64,000 nucleotides of DNA from contig JAGYLA010000001.1 in assembly GCA_018401215.1 (NCBI GenBank), forward strand, positions 62,001-126,000. The letters run 5' to 3'. The position numbers were made by a program, and so were the translations under genes. The notes beneath the pieces were generated by a model. That model did not search any database, was not told where the DNA came from, and saw only the letters and a list, made by a program, of their open reading frames with translations. The stretch comes from Bacilli bacterium (GTDB lineage: Bacteria; Bacillota_I; Bacilli_A; MAG-NZ). Positions 1-10,199 of the stretch are shown piece by piece (positions within the stretch are counted from its first letter, which is position 1; each line of letters opens with the position of its first letter).

Positions 1-2
1 CG

Positions 3-212
3 GTTCGTGCCAACGAGTCGCTTGTGATGGCGACGTTGTACAACACCGTCCTTGAGTACAGTTCCGTGCTTGGCCTACGCTTTGAGTTACCTCGCTTGAG
101 TGCAAAAGACCGAATGCTCTATAGTGACTGGGTGGACGCCAGAGAAAGCAAAGATTATGATCGCGCTGATACCTTACGTAGTGCGTTAATGGAACGCGGG
201 ATCTTAATGTGA
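3..212 (+). CDS. cysS: Cysteinyl-tRNA synthetase, C-terminal end (5' truncated by window)
   Basis: Open from window start; the C-terminal 'SKDYDRADTLRSALMERGILM' is CysRS-like; followed by mrnC-rlmB as in Firmicutes. Confidence 0.8.
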   Translation, partial: VRANESLVMATLYNTVLEYSSVLGLRFELPRLSAKDRMLYSDWVDARESKDYDRADTLRSALMERGILM

Positions 213-589
213 ATGCGTTACAACTTGCGTACTTAGGGGATAGCGTATTGGAAGTGTATGTACGCAAGCATTTGTTACAGCAACAAATAGGTTCGATTGA
301 GCAACTGCATAAGCGAACGGTTCATTTTACCAATGCAAAATCACAAGCAAAATTTTTGGAAGAGTTGATGTTAGAGTTGGATGACGATGAAATTGCTACG
401 GTAAAAAAAGGCCGCAACTCTCAAGCCAGCCAAGGCAAAAAGTCAGCAACGATGATTGAATATAAATACGCAACAGGACTCGAGACATTACTCGGTCAAT
501 TGTATTTGGATGACATTACTCGTCTAGAGACGGTGGTGCAACGCTACATAGAGATAGGAAGCAATCATGGCCATACGATTAAGCGGTAA
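209..589 (+). CDS. mrnC: Mini-ribonuclease III
   Basis: 'LAYLGDSVLEVYVRKHLL' RNase III-like motif; context cysS-mrnC-rlmB. Confidence 0.88.
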   Translation: MNALQLAYLGDSVLEVYVRKHLLQQQIGSIEQLHKRTVHFTNAKSQAKFLEELMLELDDDEIATVKKGRNSQASQGKKSATMIEYKYATGLETLLGQLYLDDITRLETVVQRYIEIGSNHGHTIKR

Positions 590-1280
590 GTTTGCGGTAA
601 CAACCGCAGCTGAACACGAACGAAAATTCCATGAACTGTATATTTTGTATCAAAACCTCGGCAGTTTGGAATTTGTGATGAAGTATTGTGAAGCCAATCA
701 TGTCTCGATTAAAATCATGAAGCGTCCAGAAATGGATGCGATGTTTGGTCAAAAGCATGGTGGGGTTGTTGCGATGGTCGAGGAGTATGAATACGTCGAC
801 TTGTATGACATCTTAAAGCAAACGGACTCGCCGTTCATTGTTATCTTGGATGGCTTGGAAGACCCACATAATTTAGGGGCAGTGTTACGAACAGCAGAAG
901 CAACAGGCGTTGATTGTGTGGTGATTCCCAAACACCACTCGGTCGGATTGAACGATACGGTTGCCAAAGTTGCTGTTGGGGCCATGGACTTGGTTCCTGT
1001 TGCACAAGTCACTAACATTACCAAAACAATTCAAGAGTTGAAAAAACTTGGATTATGGATTGTTGGATTAGAAGCAGATTCACCCCTGACGTATACCGAC
1101 GTCGATGGCAACATGCGAATTGCCATTGTGATTGGTAGCGAAGGCAAAGGAATGAGTCGACTCGTGAAAGAACAATGTGACTTCTTAGCGAGCATTCCGA
1201 TGAAAGGAACCATCAATTCGTTAAATGCAAGCGTGTCTGCTGCGTTGATGATGTATCACGTCTTTCTCCAACGTCAATAG
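567..1280 (+). CDS. rlmB: TrmH/SpoU family 23S rRNA 2'-O-methyltransferase
   Basis: 'LDGLEDPHNLGAVLRTAEATGV', 'IVIGSEGKGMSRLV', 'IPMKGTINSLNASVSAALMMY' SpoU motifs; overlaps mrnC by 23 nt. Confidence 0.92.
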   Translation: MAIRLSGKFAVTTAAEHERKFHELYILYQNLGSLEFVMKYCEANHVSIKIMKRPEMDAMFGQKHGGVVAMVEEYEYVDLYDILKQTDSPFIVILDGLEDPHNLGAVLRTAEATGVDCVVIPKHHSVGLNDTVAKVAVGAMDLVPVAQVTNITKTIQELKKLGLWIVGLEADSPLTYTDVDGNMRIAIVIGSEGKGMSRLVKEQCDFLASIPMKGTINSLNASVSAALMMYHVFLQRQ

Positions 1281-1288
1281 GAGAAGCA

Positions 1289-1825
1289 ATGAACGATTAT
1301 GAATTGTTGTATTTGATTAGCGAGCGCAACGAAGATGCGCTTGCCTTAATGATTGAAAAGTATCAACCACTGATTGCCTCAAAGTGTTATCACTTTAAGA
1401 TTCGTCCCAGTGAACGAGACGATTTTATTCAAGAAGGCAATTTGATGTTACTGCATGCGATGAGGATATTTGACCCAACGTACCGTAAGACCTTTACTCG
1501 ATTTTTTGAGTTGATTTTAACCCGCAAATTCATGAATTTAATGACACCTTCCAGCAAGCAACCGATTTACTTTAGTGAAGAATTGTTTGAAACGATGCGG
1601 GTGGAAGAGTCAGTGACCTGGCGGTTAAATGAAGACCACTTAAGGATCGCCAAAGAGACACTGACAGCGTTTGAGTACGACATCTTTGTGGATCATTATC
1701 AACACGCTCACTCGATTTCACAGATTGCCGATGCCCGGTTGGTCTCAGCAAAGAAAGTGTACAACACGCTGTATCAGATTAAAACCAAGCTGAAACTCAG
1801 ACCTGATTTTCTTGACAAGATATGA
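1289..1825 (+). CDS. RNA polymerase sigma-70 family factor (SigH-like)
   Basis: Sigma region 2-like 'RDDFIQEGNLMLLHAMRIFDPTYRKTFTRFFELILTRKF'; position between rlmB and rpmG-secE-nusG as for sigH. Confidence 0.72.
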   Translation: MNDYELLYLISERNEDALALMIEKYQPLIASKCYHFKIRPSERDDFIQEGNLMLLHAMRIFDPTYRKTFTRFFELILTRKFMNLMTPSSKQPIYFSEELFETMRVEESVTWRLNEDHLRIAKETLTAFEYDIFVDHYQHAHSISQIADARLVSAKKVYNTLYQIKTKLKLRPDFLDKI

Positions 1826-1864
1826 TTTAGTTGCTATATTTTACAAGCGATTGAGGGTATAGTA

Positions 1865-2011
1865 ATGCGTAAAAAAGTCATCTTGGTCTGTGAAGATTGT
1901 TTAGCCAGAAACTACCAAGTTCAAATTCAACCTCAGTCAACATCCAGGTTAGTACTAAAAAAATATTGTTCGACCTGTAAAAAACATACAATACATAAGC
2001 AAACGAAATAG
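1865..2011 (+). CDS. rpmG: 50S ribosomal protein L33 (48 aa, below the ORF-track cutoff)
   Basis: My translation: MRKKVILVCEDCLARNYQVQIQPQSTSRLVLKKYCSTCKKHTIHKQTK; two CxxC motifs; adjacent to secE. Confidence 0.88.
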   Translation: MRKKVILVCEDCLARNYQVQIQPQSTSRLVLKKYCSTCKKHTIHKQTK

Positions 2012-2020
2012 GAGGCTGTA

Positions 2021-2413
2021 ATGCAGTCAAACAAACCCAATCGAATCATGGAAATCTTAACGACCGAGTACAAAGGCGAGAGTTTACTCTTAGTCTTAAT
2101 TTCGATTGTCATCATGGTCGTGAGTTCGTACATCATCATTGGTACGCTAGTGATTAACCCTACATTTCCAGTGATTGGTCGTTTCCCGCTTCTTTCGACA
2201 ATCATTTTTATGGTTTCGGGAGCGGTCGGATTGATTCTTGGCTCATGGCCATTGTTCAAACCAAGCGTTGTTGAAATTCAACGATTAACCCCACCAACCA
2301 AAGCGACCTACTTCGACCACATGGTCAAAGTATTTACCTTTATCTTAGTGTTCTTGGTCGTCTTTATTGTTTTTGATTCAATGATTACTGCTACGTTCGG
2401 ACTCTTTATATAA
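2021..2413 (+). CDS. secE: Preprotein translocase subunit SecE (130 aa, apparently three TM segments)
   Basis: Between rpmG and nusG; 'KPSVVEIQRLTPPTKATYFDHMVKVFTFILVFLVVFIVFDSMI' resembles the SecE core; extra N-terminal hydrophobic segments. Confidence 0.8.
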   Translation: MQSNKPNRIMEILTTEYKGESLLLVLISIVIMVVSSYIIIGTLVINPTFPVIGRFPLLSTIIFMVSGAVGLILGSWPLFKPSVVEIQRLTPPTKATYFDHMVKVFTFILVFLVVFIVFDSMITATFGLFI

Positions 2414-2414
2414 T

Positions 2415-2960
2415 ATGGAAACTGTAGAACGTCGCTGGTACATCGCTCAAACCAGTTCTGGGTTTGAACAAGCGGTTAAAACCAACTTGGAACGTCGAAT
2501 TCAATCGATGGGAATGGAAGATTTCATCTTTACTGTCTTTATTCCAGAAACCAAGGAAATTGAAATCAAACCAGACGGCCGCAAGGTCGAAAAGATGAAG
2601 AAGATGTTTCCAGGATACGTCTTTGTTGAAATGGTCGTCTCAGACGAAAGTTGGTTTATTGTTCGAAACACACCAGGTTGTACCGGGTTCCTTGGTTCAA
2701 GTGGTGGTGGTACCAAACCGGTTCCACTGACCAACGATGAAATTGAGCCGATACTGAAAAAATGTGGAATTGTTGAAAGTTATACGATTGATGCCGAGGT
2801 CGGTGACCCCGTGCAAATCATTGATGGACCGTTCCGTGGCCAATATGGCTCGATCAATCATATCGATAATGACACGCAAAAAGTGGAAGTCCTTGTTGAC
2901 ATGTTTGGCCGTTTAACTCCGATTGAACTCATGTTTACTCAAGTAGAAGTCAAGAGATGA
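2415..2960 (+). CDS. nusG: Transcription termination/antitermination protein NusG
   Basis: 'RRWYIAQTSSGFEQAVKTNLERRI', 'FPGYVFVEM', KOW 'GDPVQIIDGPFRGQYG'. Confidence 0.97.
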   Translation: METVERRWYIAQTSSGFEQAVKTNLERRIQSMGMEDFIFTVFIPETKEIEIKPDGRKVEKMKKMFPGYVFVEMVVSDESWFIVRNTPGCTGFLGSSGGGTKPVPLTNDEIEPILKKCGIVESYTIDAEVGDPVQIIDGPFRGQYGSINHIDNDTQKVEVLVDMFGRLTPIELMFTQVEVKR

Positions 2961-2980
2961 ATTGGATTCATCTCTTTTTT
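2953..2980 (+). terminator. Intrinsic terminator overlapping the nusG stop codon
   Basis: AGAGATGAAT-TGG-ATTCATCTCT followed by a T-run. Confidence 0.85.
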
Positions 2981-2991
2981 TAGGTGATAGG

Positions 2992-3564
2992 ATGCGTAAA
3001 TTTCAAGGTTGGGCAGCACTGATTATAGGAGTCTTGCTGCTATTTAATGTGTTTGATGTCGCAAGTGTCTTTGGCTTAGCCATCGGGATGGCTGCAATGG
3101 TTGCTGCGACATTGACGTTTTTTACCCGACTCAAAGAACGCCGATTCAGTATCAATTCGGTCCTGGTGGGTGCCTTTGGTATTGCCTTAGTATTAAACCG
3201 AGAAGCGGCATTACAAAGCTCGATACGGATGTTAGCGGTCTTAGCGATTATTATTGGAGCATCGAACATGATGCAATATCGTCGTCGCCGAATCGTTGAA
3301 GAACACGTACGATTTGGTGGTGGCGCCGCAACAGTCATTGTTGGGATTACGTTACTCATTTTTCCTGGCTTGCCGTTTACCTTACTTCGAATTGTCGTAG
3401 CCTTCTTGGCTATTGGGTATGGCTTCTTGCGATTGAATGCGAAAGCTGTGCCATTTACTTCGTTTACATGGAATCAAACCGTTCAACGAAGTATGGGAAA
3501 TCAATTTATCAAACAAGATGACATCATCGACGTAGAAGCCGAAGAAACAACAACTAAAAAATAG
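2992..3564 (+). CDS. DUF308/HdeD-like multi-TM membrane protein
   Basis: Repeated hydrophobic segments with a cytoplasmic tail; ORF track starts at TTG 2962 inside the terminator, ATG 2992 is more plausible. Confidence 0.6.
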   Translation: MRKFQGWAALIIGVLLLFNVFDVASVFGLAIGMAAMVAATLTFFTRLKERRFSINSVLVGAFGIALVLNREAALQSSIRMLAVLAIIIGASNMMQYRRRRIVEEHVRFGGGAATVIVGITLLIFPGLPFTLLRIVVAFLAIGYGFLRLNAKAVPFTSFTWNQTVQRSMGNQFIKQDDIIDVEAEETTTKK

Positions 3565-3574
3565 CTGGTTTTCG

Positions 3575-3603
3575 TTGACTTGAACCAGGACATCTAGTAA
3601 TAT
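3575..3603 (+). promoter_or_regulatory. Promoter upstream of rplK
   Basis: TTGACT-N17-TAATAT. Confidence 0.7.
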
Positions 3604-3684
3604 ATTAAGGCGTGACTCACGCAAGAAATATCACGTGGTAGAGGAAGCTCGTTGACCACACACACGTACAAGGAGGTGTGATAC

Positions 3685-4113
3685 ATGGCAGCAAAAAAAA
3701 TATCCAAGATGTTGAAGCTGCAGATTCAAGCTGGTAAAGCCAATCCGGCTCCCCCAGTTGGACCCGCATTGGGCCAAGCAGGAATTAACATTCAAGAATT
3801 TTGTACTAGATTCAATGATGCAACCAAAGACAAAATGGGAAGCATTATTCCGGTGGTGATCACCGTGTTTGAAGACAAAAGCTATGACTTTGTCTTAAAA
3901 ACTCCACCAGCGAGTGACTTATTGAAAAAAGCAGCAGGGATTCAAAGTGCGAGCGCGACCGGTCGTTTAGCAACAGCTGGAACGATTAGCCGTGACAAGC
4001 TTCGTGAAATCGCTGAAATTAAAATGCCTGATTTAAATGCGAACTCTGTTGAAGCAGCGATGAATATCGTTGAAGGAACAGCAAAAAACATGGGCATTAA
4101 GGTGGAGGGATAA
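3685..4113 (+). CDS. rplK: 50S ribosomal protein L11
   Basis: '[29 protein letters not shown]'. Confidence 0.98.
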   Translation: MAAKKISKMLKLQIQAGKANPAPPVGPALGQAGINIQEFCTRFNDATKDKMGSIIPVVITVFEDKSYDFVLKTPPASDLLKKAAGIQSASATGRLATAGTISRDKLREIAEIKMPDLNANSVEAAMNIVEGTAKNMGIKVEG

Positions 4114-4114
4114 C

Positions 4115-4810
4115 ATGGCAAAGCTGACAAAAAACCTTCGCGCTGTGAAAGAAAAATTAGAACCTGGGAAATTGTATCCATTGGACGAAGCGGTTGGGTT
4201 GATCAAATCGTTATCGTTTGAAAAATTTGATGCAACGGTGGAACTTGCCATTCGATTGAATGTCGACCCCCGTCAAGCAGACCAAAACATCCGTGGTGCA
4301 GTTAGCTTACCGCATGGAACGGGAAAAACAACCCGTGTCTTAGTCTTTGCTCAAGGCGACAAGATCAAAGAAGCAAAAGACGCAGGTGCAGATTTGATTG
4401 GTGATGACGAACTGATTCAACAAATTCAAAAAGGAATCATGGAATTTGATGCGGTCATTGCAACGCCCGATATGATGGGTAAAATTGCGCCGTTAGGTCG
4501 AACATTGGGTCCTCGTGGACTCATGCCAAACCCTAAAACTGGGACCGTTACCAATGACATTACAAAAGCAGTTACCGAAGTAAAATCTGGGAAAATTGAA
4601 TACCGAAATGATAAAGTCGGTAACATTCAAGTCCCTGTCGGCAAAGTATCATTCAGTGCCGACCAATTAGCAGAAAATGCAAAAGCAGTGTATCAACAAT
4701 TAATCAAAGTGCGTCCGTCCACCGTCAAGGGGCTGTATGTATTGAATGCAGCAATGTCTTCGACGATGGGACCAGGAGTGAAAATCTCCTTCGACTCATT
4801 CGACAACTAA
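4115..4810 (+). CDS. rplA: 50S ribosomal protein L1
   Basis: 'GTVTNDITKAVTEVKSGKIEYRNDKVGNIQVPVGKVSF'; ATG 4115 preferred over ORF-track start 4070. Confidence 0.97.
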   Translation: MAKLTKNLRAVKEKLEPGKLYPLDEAVGLIKSLSFEKFDATVELAIRLNVDPRQADQNIRGAVSLPHGTGKTTRVLVFAQGDKIKEAKDAGADLIGDDELIQQIQKGIMEFDAVIATPDMMGKIAPLGRTLGPRGLMPNPKTGTVTNDITKAVTEVKSGKIEYRNDKVGNIQVPVGKVSFSADQLAENAKAVYQQLIKVRPSTVKGLYVLNAAMSSTMGPGVKISFDSFDN

Positions 4811-4908
4811 ATCAAACCAAAGACAGTAGGGGCTTACGCTTAATTATCCTACCGAGGACTATCGATCACTTTCCCTCTTTTGTCTTTGCAAAAGAGGGTT
4901 TCATTTTG
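4811..4908 (+). promoter_or_regulatory. Ribosomal protein L10 leader with attenuator hairpin
   Basis: 'CCAAAGACAGTAGGGGCTTACGC..ATCCTACCGAGG' L10-leader core; hairpin CCCTCTTTTG-TCTTTG-CAAAAGAGGG-TTTCATTTT at 4873-4908. Confidence 0.85.
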
Positions 4909-4924
4909 ATAAAGGAGGAACGCG

Positions 4925-5659
4925 ATGAACGAATCAATTCGTCAACAAAAAGTTGGACAAGTCACAGAACTTGTCGAACGGATTCAATCTTCTAAAAGTA
5001 TGATTGTAACCGACTACTTAGGCTTAAGTGTTGAACAGATGACCAATTTACGACGCAAGTTGTATGAGGCGGGATGTTCGATTGAAGTCATCAAAAATAA
5101 CATCACACGTCGTGCGGTGCAAGAAGCCGGATTCAATCAACTTGATGACCAACTCATCGGACCCAATGCAATTGCATTTAGTCAAGATGATGCGATTTCT
5201 GCGGCGAAAATCTTATATGATTTTTCACAAACAGCAGACAATCTAGAATTAAAAGCAGGAATCATTGATGGCAAATATGTTACTTTCGATGAATTACTGA
5301 TTTACGCTAAATTACCATCTCGTGAAACATTATTGACACAAATTGCTGCTGGATTACTCGGCACTGTTCGCGACTTGGCTGTAGCAATTCATTTGTTTAG
5401 TGAAATAGGCAATGAAGCCGCTACCCCAGAACCTGCCAAAGCACCACCAGCTCCTGTAACTGCTGCTGAAGAACCAGTTGTAGAAGCAGCACCAGCAGAA
5501 GTTGCTGAAGAACCAGTTGTAGAAGCAGCACCAGTAGAAGCGTCTGAAGAAGTCGCTGTAGAAACTGCACCAGAAGAATCCGCAGAAGAAGCAAGTGCGG
5601 ATGTCACTGAAACACCAGAAGAAGTACAAATCTCAGAAGAAGAGAAAAAGGAGGAATAA
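4925..5659 (+). CDS. rplJ: 50S ribosomal protein L10 with long acidic repeat-bearing C-terminal extension
   Basis: 'VTDYLGLSVEQMTNLRRKLYEAG' L10 core; C-terminal about 77 aa rich in A/E/P/V. Confidence 0.95.
   Translation: MNESIRQQKVGQVTELVERIQSSKSMIVTDYLGLSVEQMTNLRRKLYEAGCSIEVIKNNITRRAVQEAGFNQLDDQLIGPNAIAFSQDDAISAAKILYDFSQTADNLELKAGIIDGKYVTFDELLIYAKLPSRETLLTQIAAGLLGTVRDLAVAIHLFSEIGNEAATPEPAKAPPAPVTAAEEPVVEAAPAEVAEEPVVEAAPVEASEEVAVETAPEESAEEASADVTETPEEVQISEEEKKEE
5465..5581 (+). repeat. Three 39-nt in-frame tandem repeats inside rplJ
   Basis: Units 5465-5503, 5504-5542 (near identical), 5543-5581 (diverged): AEEPVVEAAPAEV / AEEPVVEAAPVEA / SEEVAVETAPEES. Confidence 0.9.
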
Positions 5660-5662
5660 CCC

Positions 5663-6034
5663 ATGGCTAAATTATCGACAAAAGACTTCATTGCGTCATT
5701 GAAAGATATGACAATTTTAGAAGTCAAAGAATTGGTTGATGCAATGAAAGAAGAATTTGGAGTAGACCCATCTGCCGTCTCCGTCGCAGCAGCACCAGGT
5801 GCCGCAGCAGCAGACGCAAGCCCAAGTACTGTTAGTGTCATCTTGGAAGCAGCAGGACAAGCCAAAGTTGCTGTGATCAAGATTGTCAAAGAATTAACTG
5901 GTCTAGGTTTGAAAGAAGCCAAAGACTTGGTTGATGGAGCACCAAAACCTGTGAAAGAAAACATCAAACCAGAAGAAGCAGAAGAAATCCAAGCAAAACT
6001 TGTTGAAGCTGGCGCGACTGTTACTGTCAAGTAA
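5663..6034 (+). CDS. rplL: 50S ribosomal protein L7/L12
   Basis: '[39 protein letters not shown]'. Confidence 0.97.
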   Translation: MAKLSTKDFIASLKDMTILEVKELVDAMKEEFGVDPSAVSVAAAPGAAAADASPSTVSVILEAAGQAKVAVIKIVKELTGLGLKEAKDLVDGAPKPVKENIKPEEAEEIQAKLVEAGATVTVK

Positions 6035-6078
6035 TTACGGTATAAGGATGGCTCGGCCATCCTCACATTCCGTTATTT

Positions 6079-6693
6079 ATGAGTCACTATTATACAAATC
6101 AATCCGACACAAAATCTAAGCCTGCACTGATCAAGGCTTATTTTCCCTTCCAAGAATTTGATTTTTGGACAGATCATGGGGTGTTTAGTAAAAACACCAT
6201 CGATTTCGGCAGCCGTTTATTGATTGAAACGGCACGTCATCATCTGCCAAATGGTCGAATATTGGATGTAGGATGTGGTTATGGACCAATCGGGATTGTG
6301 TTAGCCTCGCTCTGGCCGACACAGAGAATGGATATGGTCGATATTAATGATCGAGCGATTGCGTTAGCAGCAAAAAATGCGACATTGAATCACTGTGACA
6401 ACGTGACTGTGTTCTTCAGTGATTTGTTTAGTCGAATTGAAACAACTTACGCAATGATTTTATCCAACCCACCGGTTCGTGCCGGTAAGCACATCGTACA
6501 TGCAATGATTAGCGAAGCGAAAACGTACTTGATCGATGAAGGAACATTTTGGATTGTGCTCCAAACAAAACAAGGAGCAGCCTCGGCAAAACAGAAAATG
6601 ATTGATGTGTTTGGCAATGTAGACATCGTCGCCAAAGACAAAGGGTATCTGATTCTGTGCAGTCGTAAAACAAAAGAAGAGGGGAATGCATGA
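6079..6693 (+). CDS. Class I SAM-dependent methyltransferase (RsmC/YbxB-like)
   Basis: '[16 protein letters not shown]', '[11 protein letters not shown]'; conserved slot between rplL and rpoB. Confidence 0.85.
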   Translation: MSHYYTNQSDTKSKPALIKAYFPFQEFDFWTDHGVFSKNTIDFGSRLLIETARHHLPNGRILDVGCGYGPIGIVLASLWPTQRMDMVDINDRAIALAAKNATLNHCDNVTVFFSDLFSRIETTYAMILSNPPVRAGKHIVHAMISEAKTYLIDEGTFWIVLQTKQGAASAKQKMIDVFGNVDIVAKDKGYLILCSRKTKEEGNA

Positions 6694-9600
6694 ATTTTAA
6701 GCTAGAACCATCTGGAAAACATCGTGTTCGACGTAACTATTCGCGTGTTAAATTAAATGCCGATCTACCAGGATTGATCGACATTCAACTTGAGTCATTT
6801 GAGTGGTTTAAGACCATTGGATTGCGTGAGTTATTTGACTACATCAACCCAATTGAAAACCATAACGGAAACATCAAAATGTATTTTGGTGAGTATGAGT
6901 TCGAGGCACCAGTTCACGACATCGCAGAAAGCAAGCGACGTGAAGTACACTACTCTAGCAAACTAAAAATTAACGTAAAACTAGTGTTTGAAGACACCGG
7001 TGAAGTCAAAGAGGAATCCTTGTATTTGGGGGATGTTCCGATGATGACTCCAGATGGTACTTTTGTGATCAATGGAGCGCAACGAGTCATTGTGACGCAG
7101 ATTATCCGAAGTGCGGGTGTTTATTTCACCAAAGAATTTGATAAAAAACGCAACGCTGATATTTATATGGGACAAGTGATTCCAACGCGTGGAGCTTGGC
7201 TTGAATTTGAAATCAAATCGCGCGATGAATTGTATGTCAAATTAGATCGCTCGAAAAAACTTGAAATGACGGTACTTGCTCGTGCGCTTGGGGTTCAGAC
7301 CAACGAAGAGATTGTTGATTTGTTTGGTGAAAACGACTACTTGTTTGAAACCTTAGCCAAAGACCCAACCAACACCACCGATGCCGCATTACTCAAAACC
7401 TTTACCATCATTCGTAATGGAGAAACAGGAACTGTTGACGGCGCGAAAGCGACGTTGTTTTCTCGTTTCTTTGATGAAAAACGATATGACTTGGCGGCCG
7501 TAGGCCGTTATAAAGTGAATCAAAAATTAGACTTGCTTGAACGAGCACGTGGGCATGCGCTTGCGACGGATTTGATTGACCCCAAAACAGGCGAAGTCTT
7601 GTATGAAAAAGATACCGTGTTAACTCGCGATATTTTAGATGACTTGAGAACCCGTCGAAGTTTATTTGCGAAAACAATCAACTACTCTGGAAACTGGTTT
7701 GATGAACCAATTGTCGTTGAAGTGATTGATTTGTTGATCAAACAAGACGATGATACGTCACATCAAGTTCGTGTGGTTGGAAATGACTCCACCGAACAAC
7801 GAACCATTTTGACTCCATCTGATATTTTTGCATCCATTAGTTACTACATGAACATGTATGACGGTTGTGGATTTGATATGGTCATTGACCACTTGCAAAA
7901 CCGTCGTTTGCGTTTGGTTGGAGAATTACTCCAAAACCAATTTCGCATTGGATTGACGAAAATTGACAAACGAATTCGCGAAAACATGTCAACCAAAGAA
8001 CCCGCAGAAATGAAACCAAAAAACTTGATAGAGGCCAAACAATTGACCTCAACAATCAAGGAATTTTTTGGGTCTAGTCAGTTGAGTCAGTTTATGGCGC
8101 AAACCAATCCACTCGATGAATTGACGCACAAGCGTCGAATTTCAGCCCTTGGGCCAGGTGGATTATCTAGAGAACGTGCTTCGTATGAAGTACGTGATGT
8201 TCACTATTCTCATTATGGTCGCATTTGCCCGATTGAAACCCCAGAAGGGCCAAACATCGGGTTGATCAATAGTTTGAGTATTTATGCCAAAGTGAATCAA
8301 TATGGCTTCATTGAAACACCGTATTATCAAATTGACAAAAAGACCGGCAAAGTCATCGCTGACAAAATTGTCTATTTGGACGCGGACAAAGAAGAACACT
8401 TTGTTATCGCTCAAGCCAACTTGGAGTTAGACAAAGACAACCGAATTGTTGAAGAAGAAGTTGTCGGTCGTCATTACGGAGAAACCAATTTGTACAAGCG
8501 TGAGCTTGTTGATTACATTGATGTTTCCCCCAAACAAATTGTGTCGGTATCAACAGCGTGTATTCCCTTCTTAGAACACGATGATGCAAACCGTGCCCTT
8601 ATGGGGGCAAACATGCAACGTCAAGCAATTCCTTTGATGCGTACCGAAGCCCCATTTGTTGGGACAGGTATCGAATACAAAGCAGCCCAAGATTCAGGGT
8701 CAGCGATTGTTGCTCAAGGGGACGGAACAGTTGAATACGTTGATGCCACAAAAATCATTGTCAAAGAAAAAGGCCAAAAACGAGTGTATCCACTCGCGAA
8801 GTTTATTCGCTCCAACCAATCGACTAACATTTCACATCGCCCGATTGTTACCATTGGCGACAAGATTGAAAAATTTGATGTCATTGCTGATGGTCCTGCG
8901 ATGGACAAGGGTGAACTCGCAATCGGTCGTAACGCAGTCGTTGCCTTCATGACATGGAATGGCTACAACTATGAAGATGCGATCGTTATGAGTGAACGAT
9001 TGGTCAAAGATGATGTGTATACATCGATTCATATTGAAGATTATCAAGTCGAAGTTCGTGATACGAAAGTCGGTAAAGAAGAGATTACACGTGAAATTCC
9101 TGGTGCTGAAAGCGAGAGTTTACGTCTGCTTGATGAACGAGGCATTGTATATGTAGGAGCTGAAGTCAAAGCGGGCCAAATCTTGGTCGGTAAGATCACG
9201 CCAAAAGGAGTTGCAGATTTAAGCAACTTTGAAAAATTGATTTTTGCGATTTATTCGGAAAAAGCACGTGATGTGAAAGATACCTCATTACGCGTACCTC
9301 ACTCTGGTGGGGGAATTGTCTCGCAAGTTCAATATTTCTCAACCGCCAATGGTGATGATTTGCCTAACGGTGTGAATGAACTTGTTCGTGTCTACATCAT
9401 TCAAAAACGTAAAATTCACGAAGGCGATAAAATGGCCGGTCGACATGGAAACAAAGGGGTCATTTCAAAAATTCTCCCAATGGAAGACATGCCGTACATG
9501 GAAGATGGAACACCGATCGATATCATGTTAAACCCACTTGGGGTTCCTTCTCGAATGAACATTGGTCAAGTCCTTGAATTGCATTTAGGCATGGCTGCAA

Positions 9601-10187
9601 AAAAACTAGGCATCCATGTTGCAACCCCTGTATTTGATGGAGTGCGTGGAACCGACTTGAAAGACATCATGGCGGAAGCTGGGATGGATGACGACGGTAA
9701 AATGTGGTTGTATGATGGCCAAACAGGACGTCGTTATGACAACAAAGTTAGTGTCGGCGTCATGTATATGGTGAAACTTGCCCACATGGTTGATGACAAA
9801 TTACATGCGCGCAGTGTGGGGCCGTACATTTTGGTCACACAGCAACCAATGGGTGGTAAAGCGCAAAATGGTGGACAGCGATTTGGCGAGATGGAAGTAT
9901 GGGCATTAGAAGCATACGGTGCCGCATATACCTTGCAAGAAATGTTGACCGTGAAGTCCGATGACATCATCGGCCGTAATAAAGTCTTTAAAGCGATTGT
10001 TAACGGAACACCGATTCCTGATGGTAGTGTGCCAGAAAGTTTCCGAGTCTTAGTCAAAGAGCTCCAAGCACTAGGAATTAGTGTCAAGCTGATGACCAAA
10101 GACGGCATTGACGAAGCCAACAAATCACTGGTTCAAGAACAAGAAGAAGACTACATCCGTAAATACGGTGTAGACGAAAGAATATAA
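6690..10187 (+). CDS. rpoB: DNA-directed RNA polymerase subunit beta
   Basis: '[39 protein letters not shown]', '[15 protein letters not shown]'. Confidence 0.99.
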   Translation: MNFKLEPSGKHRVRRNYSRVKLNADLPGLIDIQLESFEWFKTIGLRELFDYINPIENHNGNIKMYFGEYEFEAPVHDIAESKRREVHYSSKLKINVKLVFEDTGEVKEESLYLGDVPMMTPDGTFVINGAQRVIVTQIIRSAGVYFTKEFDKKRNADIYMGQVIPTRGAWLEFEIKSRDELYVKLDRSKKLEMTVLARALGVQTNEEIVDLFGENDYLFETLAKDPTNTTDAALLKTFTIIRNGETGTVDGAKATLFSRFFDEKRYDLAAVGRYKVNQKLDLLERARGHALATDLIDPKTGEVLYEKDTVLTRDILDDLRTRRSLFAKTINYSGNWFDEPIVVEVIDLLIKQDDDTSHQVRVVGNDSTEQRTILTPSDIFASISYYMNMYDGCGFDMVIDHLQNRRLRLVGELLQNQFRIGLTKIDKRIRENMSTKEPAEMKPKNLIEAKQLTSTIKEFFGSSQLSQFMAQTNPLDELTHKRRISALGPGGLSRERASYEVRDVHYSHYGRICPIETPEGPNIGLINSLSIYAKVNQYGFIETPYYQIDKKTGKVIADKIVYLDADKEEHFVIAQANLELDKDNRIVEEEVVGRHYGETNLYKRELVDYIDVSPKQIVSVSTACIPFLEHDDANRALMGANMQRQAIPLMRTEAPFVGTGIEYKAAQDSGSAIVAQGDGTVEYVDATKIIVKEKGQKRVYPLAKFIRSNQSTNISHRPIVTIGDKIEKFDVIADGPAMDKGELAIGRNAVVAFMTWNGYNYEDAIVMSERLVKDDVYTSIHIEDYQVEVRDTKVGKEEITREIPGAESESLRLLDERGIVYVGAEVKAGQILVGKITPKGVADLSNFEKLIFAIYSEKARDVKDTSLRVPHSGGGIVSQVQYFSTANGDDLPNGVNELVRVYIIQKRKIHEGDKMAGRHGNKGVISKILPMEDMPYMEDGTPIDIMLNPLGVPSRMNIGQVLELHLGMAAKKLGIHVATPVFDGVRGTDLKDIMAEAGMDDDGKMWLYDGQTGRRYDNKVSVGVMYMVKLAHMVDDKLHARSVGPYILVTQQPMGGKAQNGGQRFGEMEVWALEAYGAAYTLQEMLTVKSDDIIGRNKVFKAIVNGTPIPDGSVPESFRVLVKELQALGISVKLMTKDGIDEANKSLVQEQEEDYIRKYGVDERI

Positions 10188-10199
10188 GGGAGGGTACGA

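Noticed and set aside
2962-3564. ORF-track start at TTG 2962 for the DUF308-like gene
   Set aside because: Lies inside the nusG terminator hairpin; ATG 2992 is a better start.
5354-5629. Antisense ORFs opposite rplJ/rplL (Cys/Phe/Trp-rich)
   Set aside because: Mirror of the repetitive acidic tail of L10; composition artefact, no RBS or homology signal.
8656-9047. Overlapping frame +/- ORFs inside rpoB and other long genes (also rpoC, nifJ)
   Set aside because: Shadow ORFs opposite or inside strongly supported genes.
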